A stretch of DNA of 64,000 nt. Source: Branchiostoma floridae. Its lineage: Eukaryota; Chordata; Leptocardii; Amphioxiformes; Branchiostomatidae. Numbering within the stretch: position 1 is the first letter of the stretch; the number at the start of each line of letters is the position of its first letter. The DNA is taken from NCBI RefSeq assembly GCF_000003815.2, contig NC_049985.1, forward strand, positions 21,284,888-21,348,887, read 5' to 3'. The notes beneath the pieces were generated by a model, which worked only from the letters and a program-made list of their open reading frames with translations, was not told the DNA's origin and searched no databases. The position numbers and the translations under genes are program-made. Positions 1 through 11,802 of this stretch are shown here, one piece after another.

Positions 1-300
1 CCGCACCACGCCGTTTTTTTACCTAGATAAGTATAGCTAGTTTCCGCGAAATGAGGTCTTACCCTAAAATGTAGGGTATTTGTGAACTTTCTTCATCAAA
101 TATGTATATGACACCGGATTAACATAATTAGCATTTCATTAAATGAAATTTGCATGATTTATTTCTAATAATGTTCACCAAGCTTCGTAATGTTGTAAGT
201 ATGAAATCCCCAGCATGTACCACTATGGGATTATTATATTTTCTCATTAACTATTCAAATGAGGATTCCATCTGCATAATTAATATCTATTGACATTTCT
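1..300 (-). repeat. AT-rich dispersed element, distal part
   Basis: The stretch contains repeated motifs such as TTTGCATGATT and CTGCATAATTAATATC, the same style as the 'tttgcataattaatgag' motifs at 35.6-36.0 kb. It appears to be one half of a dispersed element whose other half lies at 905-1300, the two being separated by the LINE fragment at about 300-905. The outer boundary is not in the window. Confidence 0.5.
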
Positions 301-905
301 CTCTTTCTCACTTACATATATATACAACAATATGGTCCCCCAAGACCAAGAGAGACAGAGACACAGTGGAAAGAGTGCAAAGACGAGCCACAAAACTGGT
401 GAAAAGTATATCCCATCTCACGTATCCAGAAAGGCTAAAAGCGCTGGAGTTACCCACGTTACACTTCAGAAGACAGAGATCTGACATAATCCAGCTGTTT
501 AAGACTACACACGGGCTTGACACAGTTAGAGTGAATAACCACTGCAACCTATGCGGGAGAGCCATGTTTACACCAAGCTTGGCATCAAACACACGAGGGC
601 ACCAGTATAAGTATCAAATCCAAAAAGCTACGGGCCCGAGGGCACACTTCTTTCCCACACGAGTTACCCCAGCATGGAATAAACTCTCACAGAGCACAGT
701 GAATAGCAAGTCAGTGAAAGAGTTCAAGACAAGACTGGGGCAGGAATGGAGACTGCACCCAGACAGACATGAGTACCACTTCTCTTACTGATGCTACCAC
801 CGCCACAACTAGGACAGCCTTATTACCCGCAAGGGTATCGACTGGCTGTGGTTCAAGGTAAAGATTCAAGGTAAAGATATGTGACAAGTTTGAAAGTCCT
901 ATCAT
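300..905 (+). mobile_element. CR1-like LINE, 5'-truncated 3' fragment
   Basis: The fragment holds only the end of a reverse-transcriptase ORF and a short 3' tail. The tail ends in two near-copies of TTCAAGGTAAAGAT (856-886), the kind of short tandem repeat that ends CR1-type LINEs in place of poly-A. It sits inside an AT-rich dispersed element. No target-site duplication was resolved. Confidence 0.75.
318..791 (+). pseudogene. C-terminal end of LINE reverse transcriptase
   Basis: The frame reads through WSPKTKRDRDTVERVQRRAT, then a YPERLKALELPTLHFRRQRS block and a distal FFPTRVTPAWNKLS block. This order (VWSP, VQRRATK, YxERLxxLxLPxLxxRRxRxD, then F..R....WN.L) is the hallmark of the region after the polymerase domain in CR1/jockey-type ORF2 proteins. 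The polymerase catalytic motifs and the endonuclease are missing because the copy is 5'-truncated, so no function is expected. The frame is open to a TGA at 789-791 and the upstream sequence (from about 318) continues in the same frame with no start codon of its own. Seen: motif order and open frame. Inferred: family. Confidence 0.8.
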
Positions 906-1300
906 GGAATGCAGTAGATATATAGACTTTCCTCATTAATTATGCAAATTAGCTGTTGATTTACATAATACGTATTTCATTATGTAAGTCATCACTTAGG
1001 CTATCTACATACCAAAATTCATGACGATCTGTCAACACGTTCTCGAGTTATTCTTGTCCAAAGTTTGAAAGGAAATCGGCGCCTGTAGTTCCAAACAAGC
1101 CACCAGGGGGCCCAAACTTGCACGACTATCTCCCTGCCCAAAGACGTATCTACTAGTCAAAATCGGGAACCTGCCACTTGAGGATAATTTTATCGACAAC
1201 TTTGACGCTCCGCTGCAGTACCGCAACTTGTCGCCAGGAGGCCAATTATCGAAAGATCTTCGGTTTCCCAACCCCTACATAAGTACCTAATATCATGCAA
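905..1300 (-). repeat. AT-rich dispersed element, proximal part
   Basis: The sequence resembles, in reverse orientation, the element at 35.2-36.1 kb: both carry 'GTTCCAAACAAGCC' or its complement, a 'GGCCCAAAC' block and a CTGCAG-containing block. Together with 1-300 it is a decayed copy of that family, split by a LINE fragment. Confidence 0.55.
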
Positions 1301-1540
1301 AACGATCCACAGCGTCTCGAGTTATCTTGTCCGCAAATACACACACGCAGACACTCTCCCCGCTGCAGTGCCGACGAAAGTGCCAGGTGAACCGTTTTCT
1401 AAATATACCCCCGTTCCTGCAACTGGTACTTGAATACCAAATATCAAGACGAAACACGTATTATGTCAAACTGATCTTTCTACAATCACGAAAGAAAAGA
1501 GCTGTTTAAAGAGGCCATCAAATTCCACCCAAACTTCCTA

Positions 1541-2449
1541 TTAAACATTCACTGACAAAAAGAAAACAGTTCTCCTTGTAACACCACAAAACCACGCTCC
1601 TCCACAGCGTCCTCTAATTAAATCCACACCCCGGCTCACTGAGCATAGCGGGGCGCATCGGCGTGTATACGAAGTCTTTGTGTCCTGGGTAACCTGGTTA
1701 AGATAACGTCTTTTCGGCGCAAAGCATGCTAGGGATATAACCCAAACTCGCTGCCGTGCCAAACTCCCTTCCGTGACATAACTCCCCTCTCGGCAATCTA
1801 GAAGGGTAATCTTACACCCTCGCAGCGCCACCAACTTAGGTATATTTTAAAGTTCCCTTTGATATAACGTATCACCATTGTGGCAACATTTTACCCCCGA
1901 AATAGTAAACTTTCGTCTTGTTTTCGCCTCGGTAACTGTAGAAAATACTTGCTAACTAGGGTACACTAACGTTATATAGAAACGCACACAGGGGCGCGCT
2001 CACACAACTTACGATTTGCTATGGTAATTTGGTAACGCTTAACGGTGAATTCGGGATAACAAATAACGATTAACGTTGAATTAAAACGACCAATAACGCT
2101 TCACGAAGAATATACCGATAACGTTTAACGGTGAATTAGAGCAGGTCGGTAACGATTAACGGTGAATTAAAATGGCTCATAACGCTTAACGGAAAAAGGC
2201 ATGCAGACCCTCCAATAACTCAGGATCTAGTGTTAGCTTTTACTACTTTTAGACTAGACTAGACTAGACACTTGTAATATTGTTTTTACACTGTTTGAAT
2301 CTTTTATGTTACCTGCAATTGCCCACGGGCAAGAATTTGCAATAAAATTTATTAATAAACTCACCAGACGGAGCTGCCATGACGTAGGCTGTGACGCCAC
2401 AGACGCACAGCAGGACTTCCTTCCACATGGTCACAAGGCTGGAAGGAAC
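1541..2449 (-). CDS. Hypothetical small secreted peptide, three-exon model
   Basis: I do not recognise this gene. On the minus strand an exon at 2449-2365 has an acceptor (CTTCTAG) at its 5' side, an ATG at 2428, a signal-peptide-like start MWKEVLLCVCGVTAYVMA followed by APS, and a donor G|GTGAGT (phase 1). A second exon fits at 1693-1640: acceptor TTAACCAG, 54 nt, phase 1 at both ends, reading YPGHKDFVYTPMRPAML, donor A|GTGAGC. After an 88-bp intron ending in a pyrimidine run (TTTTCTTTTTGTCAG), a third exon starts at 1551 and reaches TAA at 1543-1541. The joined frame is 129 nt, 42 residues. Seen: splice-site sequences, matching phases, hydrophobic leader. Inferred: that these exons belong together. 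The first exon is the safest part; exons 2 and 3 may be chance, and upstream or downstream exons may be missing. An AT-rich minisatellite lies in the first intron. Confidence 0.4.
2030..2188 (+). repeat. Minisatellite, AACGNTTAACGGTGAATTA unit
   Basis: Five to six imperfect units of about 25-33 bp share the core TAACG(C/A/T)TTAACGGTGAATT. It lies in the proposed first intron (1694-2364) of the minus-strand small gene. A short (AGACT)n run follows at 2255-2274. Confidence 0.8.
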
Positions 2450-2699
2450 CTAGAAGATGCATAATGTTTGTTTTTCACTAATTGTTTCGCACAATATTTA
2501 AGCCGTCTTTGTACGCACCTCCCAAGTTTAACTATTATGTATAACTTGTGTAATAAAAGATTATGAACTGATCCAATCGCAGTTGTAGATTTGGTATATT
2601 ACAAGTAAGTTGTTTTGATGCATTTTATTCATAACATACGACAAAAATACACTTTTCAAAGCAAAGTTTAGAAAAAAATGTAAAAATATCAATTCCAGC

Positions 2700-4260
2700 G
2701 TCCGAATCCCTTATTCGAGTTTTCGACAGCGGACTCCGTAGTTTATTCGGAGTTCAGCCGCCACGCCATGCCGAGAGTTCTATGCAGTTTTCTTTTCCTT
2801 CCGCGAGAGAAAGTAGTCCGTTCCATGACTCCGGGTGTCAACACCCCTCACAAGAAAGCTTGTCGCTGGAGTATACAGCTGCGTTTCTTCTTAATTTCTT
2901 GTCATTCACAATATTTTAGCCTCCTTTGTAGCTCATATAGATTTTTGAACCGATTGTGTACCGTTATCCTGTCACAAATACGATCCCAAATTAGGTGAAT
3001 TTCGCGTAAATTCCCCTGTTGTTTTGAACCTGTTGTAGATGTCAAACCAACAGAAAATCTCCTGCCTATGAAAAAGCAAACCTTCTAGTTTCTGAAAGTA
3101 AAAGATTTATTACAGATTATTTGGACGTACTGCATTTGCCCCGATATTCAGTGAAGTCATGTCATAATTTTGATTCCAGAAGAGAACGCACCGGGTTTGA
3201 CGATTTAGCAATTATCCAACCGGGACAGATCCTCTCTCCGTAAATCTTAAAGTTTATGACCGGAATTTTGTTTACGGTGGTCCCTAGTTTATGAAATCCG
3301 AGTTTCAGGTCAATATACCAACCCGAAGTGATCTAAATCCAACTTCAAAATTTCTGACTGACTGCCGTAGCGAACAGCGCGCCGTTTTGAGACAGTTGTA
3401 CGTTCCATGAACCCCGGGCGTCGGGACTACCTACCAAAAAGCTTGTCGCTCGAGTTTACAACTATGTACAATCAATATTTCATCACGTTTACAATTTTCA
3501 AGGTTTCCATTTTACTCTTACGTACTTTTGAAACCGACTTTTACCTCCACCCGTTTGATGATATGATCTAAAATCAGTTGATTTTAGCGCAAGTTCCCCG
3601 CTGCGTTTTACCTCACAGCAGATTTCAGAACGAAAGGAAATCTAGTGCGTAAAATGCACCGAAGTCTCTTCTTTCATGTGGTATTCGGCATATTATCAAT
3701 TTCGAGGGCAACAAAGGCTTAAATTTGAACCGCGCGAGGCCACCTCATCATAGGCGTCCAAAAAGGAACGCTTCAGCGCTTGCATCAGCGCCCGTTCCAC
3801 AGGTCGCACGCCGGACCCGCGCCATTGTATTTACGTACTAGTTACCGTAAAACTAAGACTCCATTTGCTAAATCACTCCGTCTTCACGTGTAGTTTTTCT
3901 TAAGGCATCTTTTGAAAACACTGGAGAGATATATTGGTGCCGATACTTGTGTTAAAAGTCGATTGCACTCGAATCAACCAAACCAACGACTTGCAACATT
4001 TGGATTTAAAACAGTCGAAAAGGTGACCTCAGTAAACATGGAATTACAAACCTTCCAAGATTTCAAACCAACAAGATTTTAACAAGATTTATAGTAGAAG
4101 ATTCAACAATTCTGGTGCACTAGTCATTGAAAAAAATAATCGAAGGCGTAATGCATTTGCCCCGATATTCAAATTCGTCGAAAATTTAGCTCATAATGGC
4201 ACCACCATTTTTCCAATGTCACTGTGTAACAAATATGATCAGAAAACGAGACATAATAGT
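2700..4260 (+). repeat. Diverged tandem duplication, unit about 0.6 kb
   Basis: Two blocks (about 2810-2990 and 3400-3570) align over 'GTTCCATGA', 'AAAGCTTGTCGCT', 'AGTNTACA' and a run of shared weaker matches. 'GCATTTGCCCCGATATTCA' occurs at 3131 and again at 4151, extending the pattern to a third partial unit. No open reading frame is conserved among units. The role is unknown. The remaining part of 2.45-4.68 kb holds nothing I recognise. Confidence 0.5.
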
Positions 4261-4681
4261 TATAAAATCCCACAAAAATGGGTCATATCGAGATTACATG
4301 ATATTCCTCTATGACACATATAACGCAATCTTGGTAGAAAGGCCGGCAATCAGGTCTAAAGCAGCTGTAAAACTCGGATGAAATTCCATCCACCTGACGC
4401 GCGAGAAGCGTTTTTCGCGGAGCGATTCGAACTGCATAGAAAACCTGTTCGAAAACTGTTCGATTTAGGTCATGGCGTGCCGGCTGGGGTTTATAGGAAC
4501 CGACCATGAATTATGGCACCCGCCGCGCCGCGCTGTGTGTAAGCATGTGCGAACATGTACAGGGCTAGCCCTTGGTAATAGCCCCAGGCTAGTTGGGTAA
4601 CCCTGGCTGTTTGTTAACAGCTGAACAAATAAATAAAAATAAATAAAATATGGCACCATATATTATACCTCATGGCGGGTC

Positions 4682-4770
4682 ATTATATTTCAGCCATACC
4701 ACATGTAAGGTGAAATGTATTGTATTCGTAATTATATTTCAGTCATACCATAGGTATGGTGAAATATAAT
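4682..4770. repeat. Pair of adjacent hairpins (ATTATATTTCAG arms)
   Basis: The right hairpin has arms ATTATATTTCAGTCATACC (4731-4749) and its near-perfect complement (4753-4770) around a 3-nt turn. A second, less perfect copy lies at 4682-4720. The layout suggests a small foldback repeat. Confidence 0.6.
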
Positions 4771-5006
4771 GCTTCTTCTTCTCCTGTCTTCAAAACACGT
4801 TATCTCCGTCGTCCGTGGACCGAATGACTTGAAATTTGGCACAAGGGTAGAGTGGGCCAATACCCCAAGGCCCTTTGTACACTGGTATTACAGCCGATTG
4901 ACCATGATCACAAACCTGTCATGACTAGGAAAGAATACAGCAATAAGCAGCAGTGGAGCATTCGTGTACACGGTCAAACGTTACTTTGCAGAAAGCAGCG
5001 CCCGTG

Positions 5007-5340
5007 GAAAACTATCTTACCTGATTGCTAAATATACAACCTGACAATCTTTTGTACAATCTCGACTTGAAGTCACCGACAATCACTTGTACCAGTGCCG
5101 GGAGAAACTGGATGTGGAGGACCAGGACAAGTTGAAGACCCGGTCTATAGTTCGGTACGTGTTGTTTGTCCGAGTGTTCTAAAATACACTGTGCAACAGA
5201 GTCCACGATGCCAGTTTTAGAAAGATTGATCAAGGGGACCTTTCAATGCTGTGATTGGTGCAAAATGATGTCACCCACAACAAGGAATGTTGACATCCAC
5301 GACACACCCAACCGCATGCAGAAATGTGGCAGAAATGTAC
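5007..5340 (-). repeat. Array core copy 1, donor intact
   Basis: First clear core. On the minus strand a frame with TGIVDSVAQCILEHSDKQH runs into CAG|GTAAGATAG at 5012-5024. The plus strand is also open (5166-5420) with CATESTMPV and CCDWCKMM. Confidence 0.6.
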
Positions 5341-5609
5341 CCGACAAAAATAAAAAAAGCAGCACAACAATCATGGACAATATTTTTGCTATTATTCGTA
5401 TTTTTGAAGAGGATTACTAGTTTTGCTTGAATTGATAGTGAAAAAATTTGTCAATATGTGGACACATTTTCGAGTATAATTGTGAATGTAATGTAATGTA
5501 AGCTTTTGTGTATTCTCAAATATTAATGATAGAAAAATTATATTTAGTATAACGGGCATTCAAGGTTAATAAAGGGCATCAATAGCAGATTCATTGGGTT
5601 CAATATTTA

Positions 5610-6683
5610 ACGAGAGGTGCCCCAACACGGTAAGCTTTTTCTTGCGCTCAAACTCATGGCACTCCATCGCTAGCTGCCTGAGAGAGGTCAAATTTTGATG
5701 ACTGAATTTTTTACACATAGATTTGAACAACATACTTGAATAAGAAATGCATGAATGTGGTTCATAAACCTTTCGCGCTGCGTGTTACAAGCGGCAAACA
5801 CTGTGAGACAATTTCGTGTATGTTACCTTCCAATTTTATGCTACGCTGGACAGTGTGCCTAACTTGGTACGCTTTTTTACATTTTGCTCTCTTTAGAAGT
5901 AAGTGGTAAATTTAAGTACACAGAAAAAAATCAATTGTATGATATTTTAGCTTTCTTTTGATAGTAAAATCGTGACTGTATGTACTTCTTGTCTCACATG
6001 AGGAAGGCTGTACCTAGAACAATCCAGCTGATGTTTTTACGGGCAATGGGCTGAATGCACTGATTGTGAATGCCCGACTAAAAAACCATTACAAAAAAAT
6101 GACACCGCCAACATCAACAAAACTCTGTCTGATTATATGAAAATATCATCTGCATCTCTCTATCAAGTCTTATTTTCATACATAGCACGAATCATTTGTT
6201 ACAGTCAAATAAATCTTTGGAGCGATCTCTAGTCTGCCACCTTCACGGCCACACTCCCTTGGGAGTACAATGGTGGCAATGTTTATGTAGCTTCCGTTTG
6301 GTTGCTTTTCTACTCAACAAACATTTGAAGACCAATATTCATAGTGTTTTATGGAGCTTTATTTATGTGTATCATGGCAGTTGTGTGACTGCTTGGAAGA
6401 GTTCGTATAGTTAGCGACACGAGCCGCCAATATGCAGAGGCCGGAAAACCGCAGTGATTAAGCACTGTCAGCATTACTGTTAGAATTCTGTTTTTAAAAA
6501 AACATGAAGTAAATATGTTAAAGTATACTTGGAATGCAAATGAAAGCTCTGTGCATGGACTTGGTTTATTTACCTTTGTAATCAGCATAGTCAGTGGCAA
6601 CAAACACGGTGTACTTATGGATAATAAGATCAGCAAAAAATCCGTACCGTCTTTCGACGGGAACCATCTTAGGGCGGCCCCCG
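5610..6683. mobile_element. TIR element at a TTA site, non-autonomous
   Basis: Compared with the paralogous array position near 10020-10035, about 1.07 kb is inserted between TATTTA and TACAGT. The ends are weakly inverted (left CGAGAGGTGCCC, right complement CGGGGGCCGCCC) and each abuts TTA or TAA, as in PIF/Harbinger-type insertions. No coding capacity was recognised inside. Exact ends are uncertain by one or two bases. Confidence 0.5.
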
Positions 6684-7130
6684 TTACAGTAGATGAAACG
6701 TAGCAGGATATAACTGTTGATATATTTTGGCCAACCTCAACCTCTGGTCACTGTAAACAATACAAGGTCTTAAATTTGTCCTAACAAGTGCATTTCATTC
6801 TACGTATTAGCGATGTCTTGATGCATGGAATAAATATACAGAAAGGCGTTTAGTGATTTTGTTCAACCACTTCCTCGATACGTAATCATTTATCACAAAC
6901 TAAGCTGTTCGTCAGAAGATGCATGACTTTGAAAGCTGGTCTGCGTGCACGTGTGTTTTCAACCATGTCTCGGCCAGGGATTTTGGACAGTTCTGTATGC
7001 AGGGGACACGGGCGGGCGCGTCTTTGGGACATACATTTGTTTTATTATATTACCACAAACCTGTCATGTCTCGCGGGTGATACAACAATAAGCAGCAGCA
7101 AAGCTCAACAAACATTCGTGCACACGGTCA

Positions 7131-8322
7131 ATCATTGAATGAATGAATGAAGACGTTTATTGTACATTTTTGCCCAACAGAGCTAAGTACAAGTCGCAAC
7201 AAGTCAAAACATATATACATATAAAAGTATCACAAATCTTGTCTAATATGGAGGTTCGACTTCTTCTCGCTTCTTGGTAATTGTGAAAATATAGGACTGT
7301 ATGGGTTTAGCTATGGTTGGTTTGTCAAAACGCATGAGGAATACAAACTTGTCAGTGCTACTCATGTGTCTAAAATAAGGGAATCTACTTTCTACGTAAT
7401 TAAATAGAATATTACTATCATTGGCATGCATATCACAATCAACAGTGAAATGTGCTTGATCTTCTACCATATTTGAAGTACAAAATTGGCAGACTCTTTG
7501 TTCTAGAGGAGTGCGGTTGTGCCTTCCTGATTCAATTCGCAGTTTGTGGCTACTGATTCTTAGTTTAGCGATGGTAATTCTGTGCCGAATGTTTGTTATT
7601 TTCAGATACTGTTCTTCATTGTATGTGGACTTGAGTAGTCTGTACGTTCGGAGTTTGTTTTTCGCACTTAAACCTTTATTATCATTATGAATGTTGGTTA
7701 GGAAATTCAGGAAATAAATATCCTTCAGACGCTGGTGGATTGCAGGAATTAGGTGGGATACATCTGAATCTGTTTATTGAGGGGCTTACCGAACAAACGG
7801 GTAACCACACTCCTCCAAAGTTTTGCGAACACCAGATGCCCAACATTTAGTACCTGATGAATCTAGATTTACTTGACATAAAAGAGCGTCTGCTTGCAGA
7901 CTCTCAGCTAGCACGTTCTGCTGAATTCTAATGAGATATTTGATCGCGTTTAGAGAGGCCTCCAGTTGGATAGGATACCTCCCTAATTCAGCACGTACAG
8001 CAAGGTTAGATGCAGTCTTCGGAACATTAAGTGAGTGTTTACAAAATTTCAAGTGTACATTTTCAATAGGACAAGATTTAGGACTTTTGAAAGGGCCCCA
8101 AATTTCAGATCCAAAGAGCAAAATAGGTTTAACACAAGTGTCGAAGAGTTTGTTTTTAACTGATAATGGTGCGTCTGCTTTGTCTAATGATTGTCTAATT
8201 GCAAATAAAGCTTTCAATCCCTTGCTGTATAAATATTTGCTGTTGGCTTTGAATGTTCCAGCTGAGGATACAACAATACCTAGATAACAATAAGATGCTA
8301 CTATTTCTAAACTTTGTAGAGA
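7131..8322 (-). mobile_element. LINE 3' fragment with (AATG)n tail
   Basis: An insertion in the array splits the block between 'ACACGGTCAA' and 'AGCAGCGCTAGTGG', which are contiguous in other copies. Its minus-strand 3' end is a short (AATG)n repeat at 7134-7150. It encodes the end of a LINE polymerase (see next entry) and is 5'-truncated. Shortened descendants lie at 10412-10714 and 13866-14158. Confidence 0.8.
7243..8230 (-). pseudogene. LINE reverse transcriptase C-terminal region, broken
   Basis: One open segment (8217-7786) reads LKALFAIRQSLDKADAPLSV, then KNKLFDTCVKPILLFGSEIWG, the typical 'fingers-to-thumb' end of CR1/L2-like reverse transcriptases. A second (7470-7243), in another frame after breaks, holds VEDQAHFTVDC preceded by a QRVCQFC-like string: this matches the C-x2-C ... 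H-x4-C zinc-binding tail of such proteins. The polymerase YADD core is absent because of 5' truncation. Non-functional. Family assignment beyond 'CR1/L2-like' is not possible by eye. Confidence 0.75.
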
Positions 8323-8331
8323 GCAGCGCTA

Positions 8332-8665
8332 GTGGAAAACTGCTAGATACAGTCGGTGCGGTTCGCTAGATGTTGGACAATCTTTTGGGCAAGCTCAACC
8401 TGAAGTCACAGACAGTCAATCTTAACAGTGCCGGAAGAAACTGAATGTGAAGGACCAGGACAAGAAAAAGATCTTGTCTACAGTTTGGTACGTGTTTTTT
8501 GTCCCAGTATTCTAAAATACACTGCGCAACAGAGTCCACAATGCCCGTATTATGTAGATTGATCGATTGGACTTTTCAATGCTGTGATTGGTGCAAAATG
8601 ATGTCATCCACAACAAAGAGTACGTGCCTGCGTGGAAACGTGGCAGAAATGTACGTGACAGATAT
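8332..8665 (-). repeat. Array core copy 2, donor lost
   Basis: The donor segment ATCTTACCTGGGTG is missing: the copy goes straight from GGAAAACT to GCTAGATACAGTCGG. This deletion is shared with the copies at 10725 and 14176, all three of which follow a LINE fragment. Confidence 0.6.
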
Positions 8666-9169
8666 AAAAGGTGTCACAACAATCTTTCAGAATTTATTCA
8701 TCCTTTCTTGTGGATGAGTAAGTTTTTTTTTTAATTCATAGATACCGTTTTTGTCAACATGTACAGACATTTTTTGGTTTGATTGTAAATGCAATTTATA
8801 CAAAGTAAAGTCCTATGTGCTTATCTATGATCAATTATTAGTACCATAAACCTGCTGCAATATTTTGGCAAATTTCAACCTTTGGTCAATGTAAACAGGA
8901 CATTTCTTTCTACCAAGGACACTATATTCCATTGATAGCCATTCTTCGTTGCATGTAATGAATATACAGAAAAATGATTGGGTTAAAATTCTTGTTGCTA
9001 CTTATCAGTTGTCACAAACGAAGCTGTTCGTAAGAAGATACATGAGTTTGAAAGTTGGTCGGCGCGTGCCTGCAGCGTCGACTCGGTCAGGGTTATTTTA
9101 CGGTTCTGAGCGCACCGTGCGCGGGGGCGTCTTTGCGACAAACGTGGTAGAAATAAAAATGTAACACAA

Positions 9170-9330
9170 CGGCACAAACAATCATTATTTTTACCTTCAA
9201 AAAAGGGAAAGTTGGTCTGCACGCGTGTGTACCCAGGTTCGGGGTTTTGGACAGAAATTCTGTACGCAGGTTGCGCGGGCGAGCGCGCCTTCGGTGCAAA
9301 CATGGGGTCAACCATGGTCACAAACCTGTC
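9170..9330. repeat. Partial internal duplication of the GC-rich array block
   Basis: A second version of the 'GTTTTGGACAG ... TTCTGTACGCAGG' block follows the usual one at 9030-9140. The same extra block occurs at 11570-11700, 21545-21700 and 37680-37800, so it defines a sub-type of the unit. Confidence 0.6.
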
Positions 9331-9417
9331 ATGTCTCGGAAAGAATACAGCACTAAGCAGCAGTAGAGCATTCTCCTACACGGTCAAACGTTTGTTTCTT
9401 TGCTGAAAGTAACGCCA

Positions 9418-9765
9418 GTGGAAAACTATCTTACCTGATTGGTAAATACAGCCTGACAATCTTTTGGACAATCTCGACTTGAAGTCACCGACAATCACTT
9501 GTACCAGTGCCGGGAGAAACTGGATGTGGAGGACCAGGACAAGTTGAAGACCCGGTCTACAGTTCGGTACGTGTTGTTTGTCAGAGTATTCTAAAATATA
9601 CTGCGCAACAGAGTCCACTATGCCCGTTTCATAAACATTGATCAATCGGACATTTCAACGCTGTGATTGGTGCAAAATGATGTCACCCACAACAGAGAAT
9701 GTTGACATCCACAGCAAACGCACGCACCCAGCCGCATGCAGAAACGTGGCAGAAATGTACCCGAC
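9418..9765 (-). repeat. Array core copy 3, donor intact
   Basis: The minus frame YETGIVDSVAQYILEYSDKQ continues to CIYQS at the donor TCAG|GTAAG (about 9430-9442). Confidence 0.6.
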
Positions 9766-10411
9766 AAAAGTAAAAAAGCAGCACAAGAATCATGGACAAT
9801 ATTTCCACTATTATTCGCATTTTTTAAGAGGATTGCTAGTTTTGGTTGAATTGATAATGAAAATTTTGTCAACATGTGGACACATTTTCGAGTATAATTG
9901 TGAATGTAATGTAATGTAAGCTTTTGTGAATTCTCAAATGATAATGATTGAAAAACTATACATAGCAAAACGTGCATTCAAGGTTAATAAAGGGCATCAA
10001 TCGCAGATTCATAGGCTTCAATATTTACAGTTGATGAAACATAGCAGGATATAACTGTTGAAATATTTTGGCCAACCTCAACCTCTGGTCACTGTGAACA
10101 GGACATCGTTTTTAATTTGTCCGAACAAGTGCATTTCATTCTACTTATTAGTGATGTTTTGATGCATGGAATGAATATACAGAAAGGCGTCTAGTGATTT
10201 TGTTCAACCACCTCCTCGATACGTAATCATTTATCACAAACAAAGCTGTTCGTAAGAAGATGCATGACTTTGAATGCAGGTCTGCGTGCACGTGTGTTTT
10301 CAACCATGTCTCTGCCAAGGATTTTGGACAGTTCTGTATGGAGGGGACACGGGCGGGCGCGTCTTTGGGACATACATTCGTTTTATTATATATACCACAA
10401 ACCTCTGTTTG

Positions 10412-10714
10412 TCTCTCATTAAGTGAGTGTTTACAAAATTTCAAGTGTACATTTTCAATAGGACAAGATTTAGGACTTTTGAATGGGCCCCAAATTTCAG
10501 ATCCATAGAGCAAAATAGGTTTAACAGAAGTGTCGAAGGGTTTGTTTTTAACTGATAATGGTGCGTCTGCTTTGTCTAATGATTATCAAATTCCAAATAA
10601 AGCTTTCAATCCCTTGCTGTATAAATATTTGCTGTTGGCTTTGAATGTTCCAGCTCAGGATACAACAATACCTAGATAACAATAAGATGCTACTATTTCT
10701 AGACTTTGAAGAGA
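10412..10714 (-). mobile_element. Short LINE fragment, copy within array
   Basis: It contains SEIWGPFKSPKSCPIENVHL in the minus frame. The distal ~0.95 kb seen in the 7131-8322 copy is deleted, joining the array sequence at 'TGTCTCTCA' directly to 'TTAAGTGAGTG'. Confidence 0.75.
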
Positions 10715-10724
10715 GCAGCGCTAG

Positions 10725-11045
10725 TGAAAAACTGCTAGATACAGTCGGTACGGTTCGCTAGATGTTGGACAATCTTTTGGGCAAGCTCAACCTGAAGTCA
10801 CAGACAGTGCCGGAAGAAACTGAATGTGAAGGACCAGGGCAAGATGAAGATCTTTTCTACAGTTTGGTACGTGTTTTTGTCCCAGTATTCTAAAATGCAC
10901 TGCGCAACAGAGTCCACAATGCCCGTATTATGTAAATTGATCGAGGGGACTTTTCAATGCTGTGATTGGTGCAAAATGATGTCATCCACAACAAAGAGTA
11001 CGTGCGTGCGTGGAAACGTGGCAGTAATGTACGTGACAGATATAA
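10725..11045 (-). repeat. Array core copy 4, donor lost
   Basis: It shares the donor deletion with copy 2 and also lacks 'TCAATCTTAACAG' next to 'ACAGACAG'. Confidence 0.6.
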
Positions 11046-11802
11046 AAGGTGTCACAACAATCTTTCAGAATTTATTCATCCTTTCTTGTGGATGTTTAAA
11101 GTTTTTTTTTAATTCATAGATACCGTTTTTGTCAACATGTACATGTACATGTACAATTTAGACAAATTAAAGTCCTATGTGCTTATCTATGATCAATTAT
11201 TAGTACCATAAACCTGCTGCAATATTTTGGCAAACTTCAACCTGTGGTCAATGTAAACAGGACATTTCTTTCTACCATGGATACTATATTCCACTGATAG
11301 CCATTCTTTGTTACATGTAATGAATATACAGAACTTCTGTTAATGATTGGGTTAAAATTCTAGTTGCTGCTTAATCAGTTGTCACAAACGAAGCTGTTCG
11401 TAAGAAGATACATAAGTTTGAAAGTTGGTCGGCGCGTGCCTGCAGTGTCGTATCGGTCAGGGTTATTTTACGGTTCTGAGCGCACCGTGCGCGGGGGCGT
11501 CTTTGCGACAAACGTGGTTGAAATAAAAATGTAACACAACGGCACAAACAATCAACATTTTTACCTTCAATAAAGGGAAAGTTGGTCTGCACGCGTGTGT
11601 ACCCAGGTTCGGGGTTTTGGACAGAACTTCTGTACGCAGGTTGCGCGGGCGAGCGCGCCTTCGGTGCAAACCTTGAGATAACTTGAAATATGGGATCCAC
11701 CATGGTCATTAACCTGTCATCTCTCGGAAAGAATACAGCAATAAGCAGCAGTAGAGCATTCTCTTACACGGTCAAACGTTTCTTTGCAGAACGTAACGCC
11801 AG

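Noticed and set aside
8998-9321. 107-codon minus frame over the GC-rich array block
   Set aside because: The frame is present only in units with the partial internal duplication and changes between copies; looks like a by-product of GC-rich sequence.
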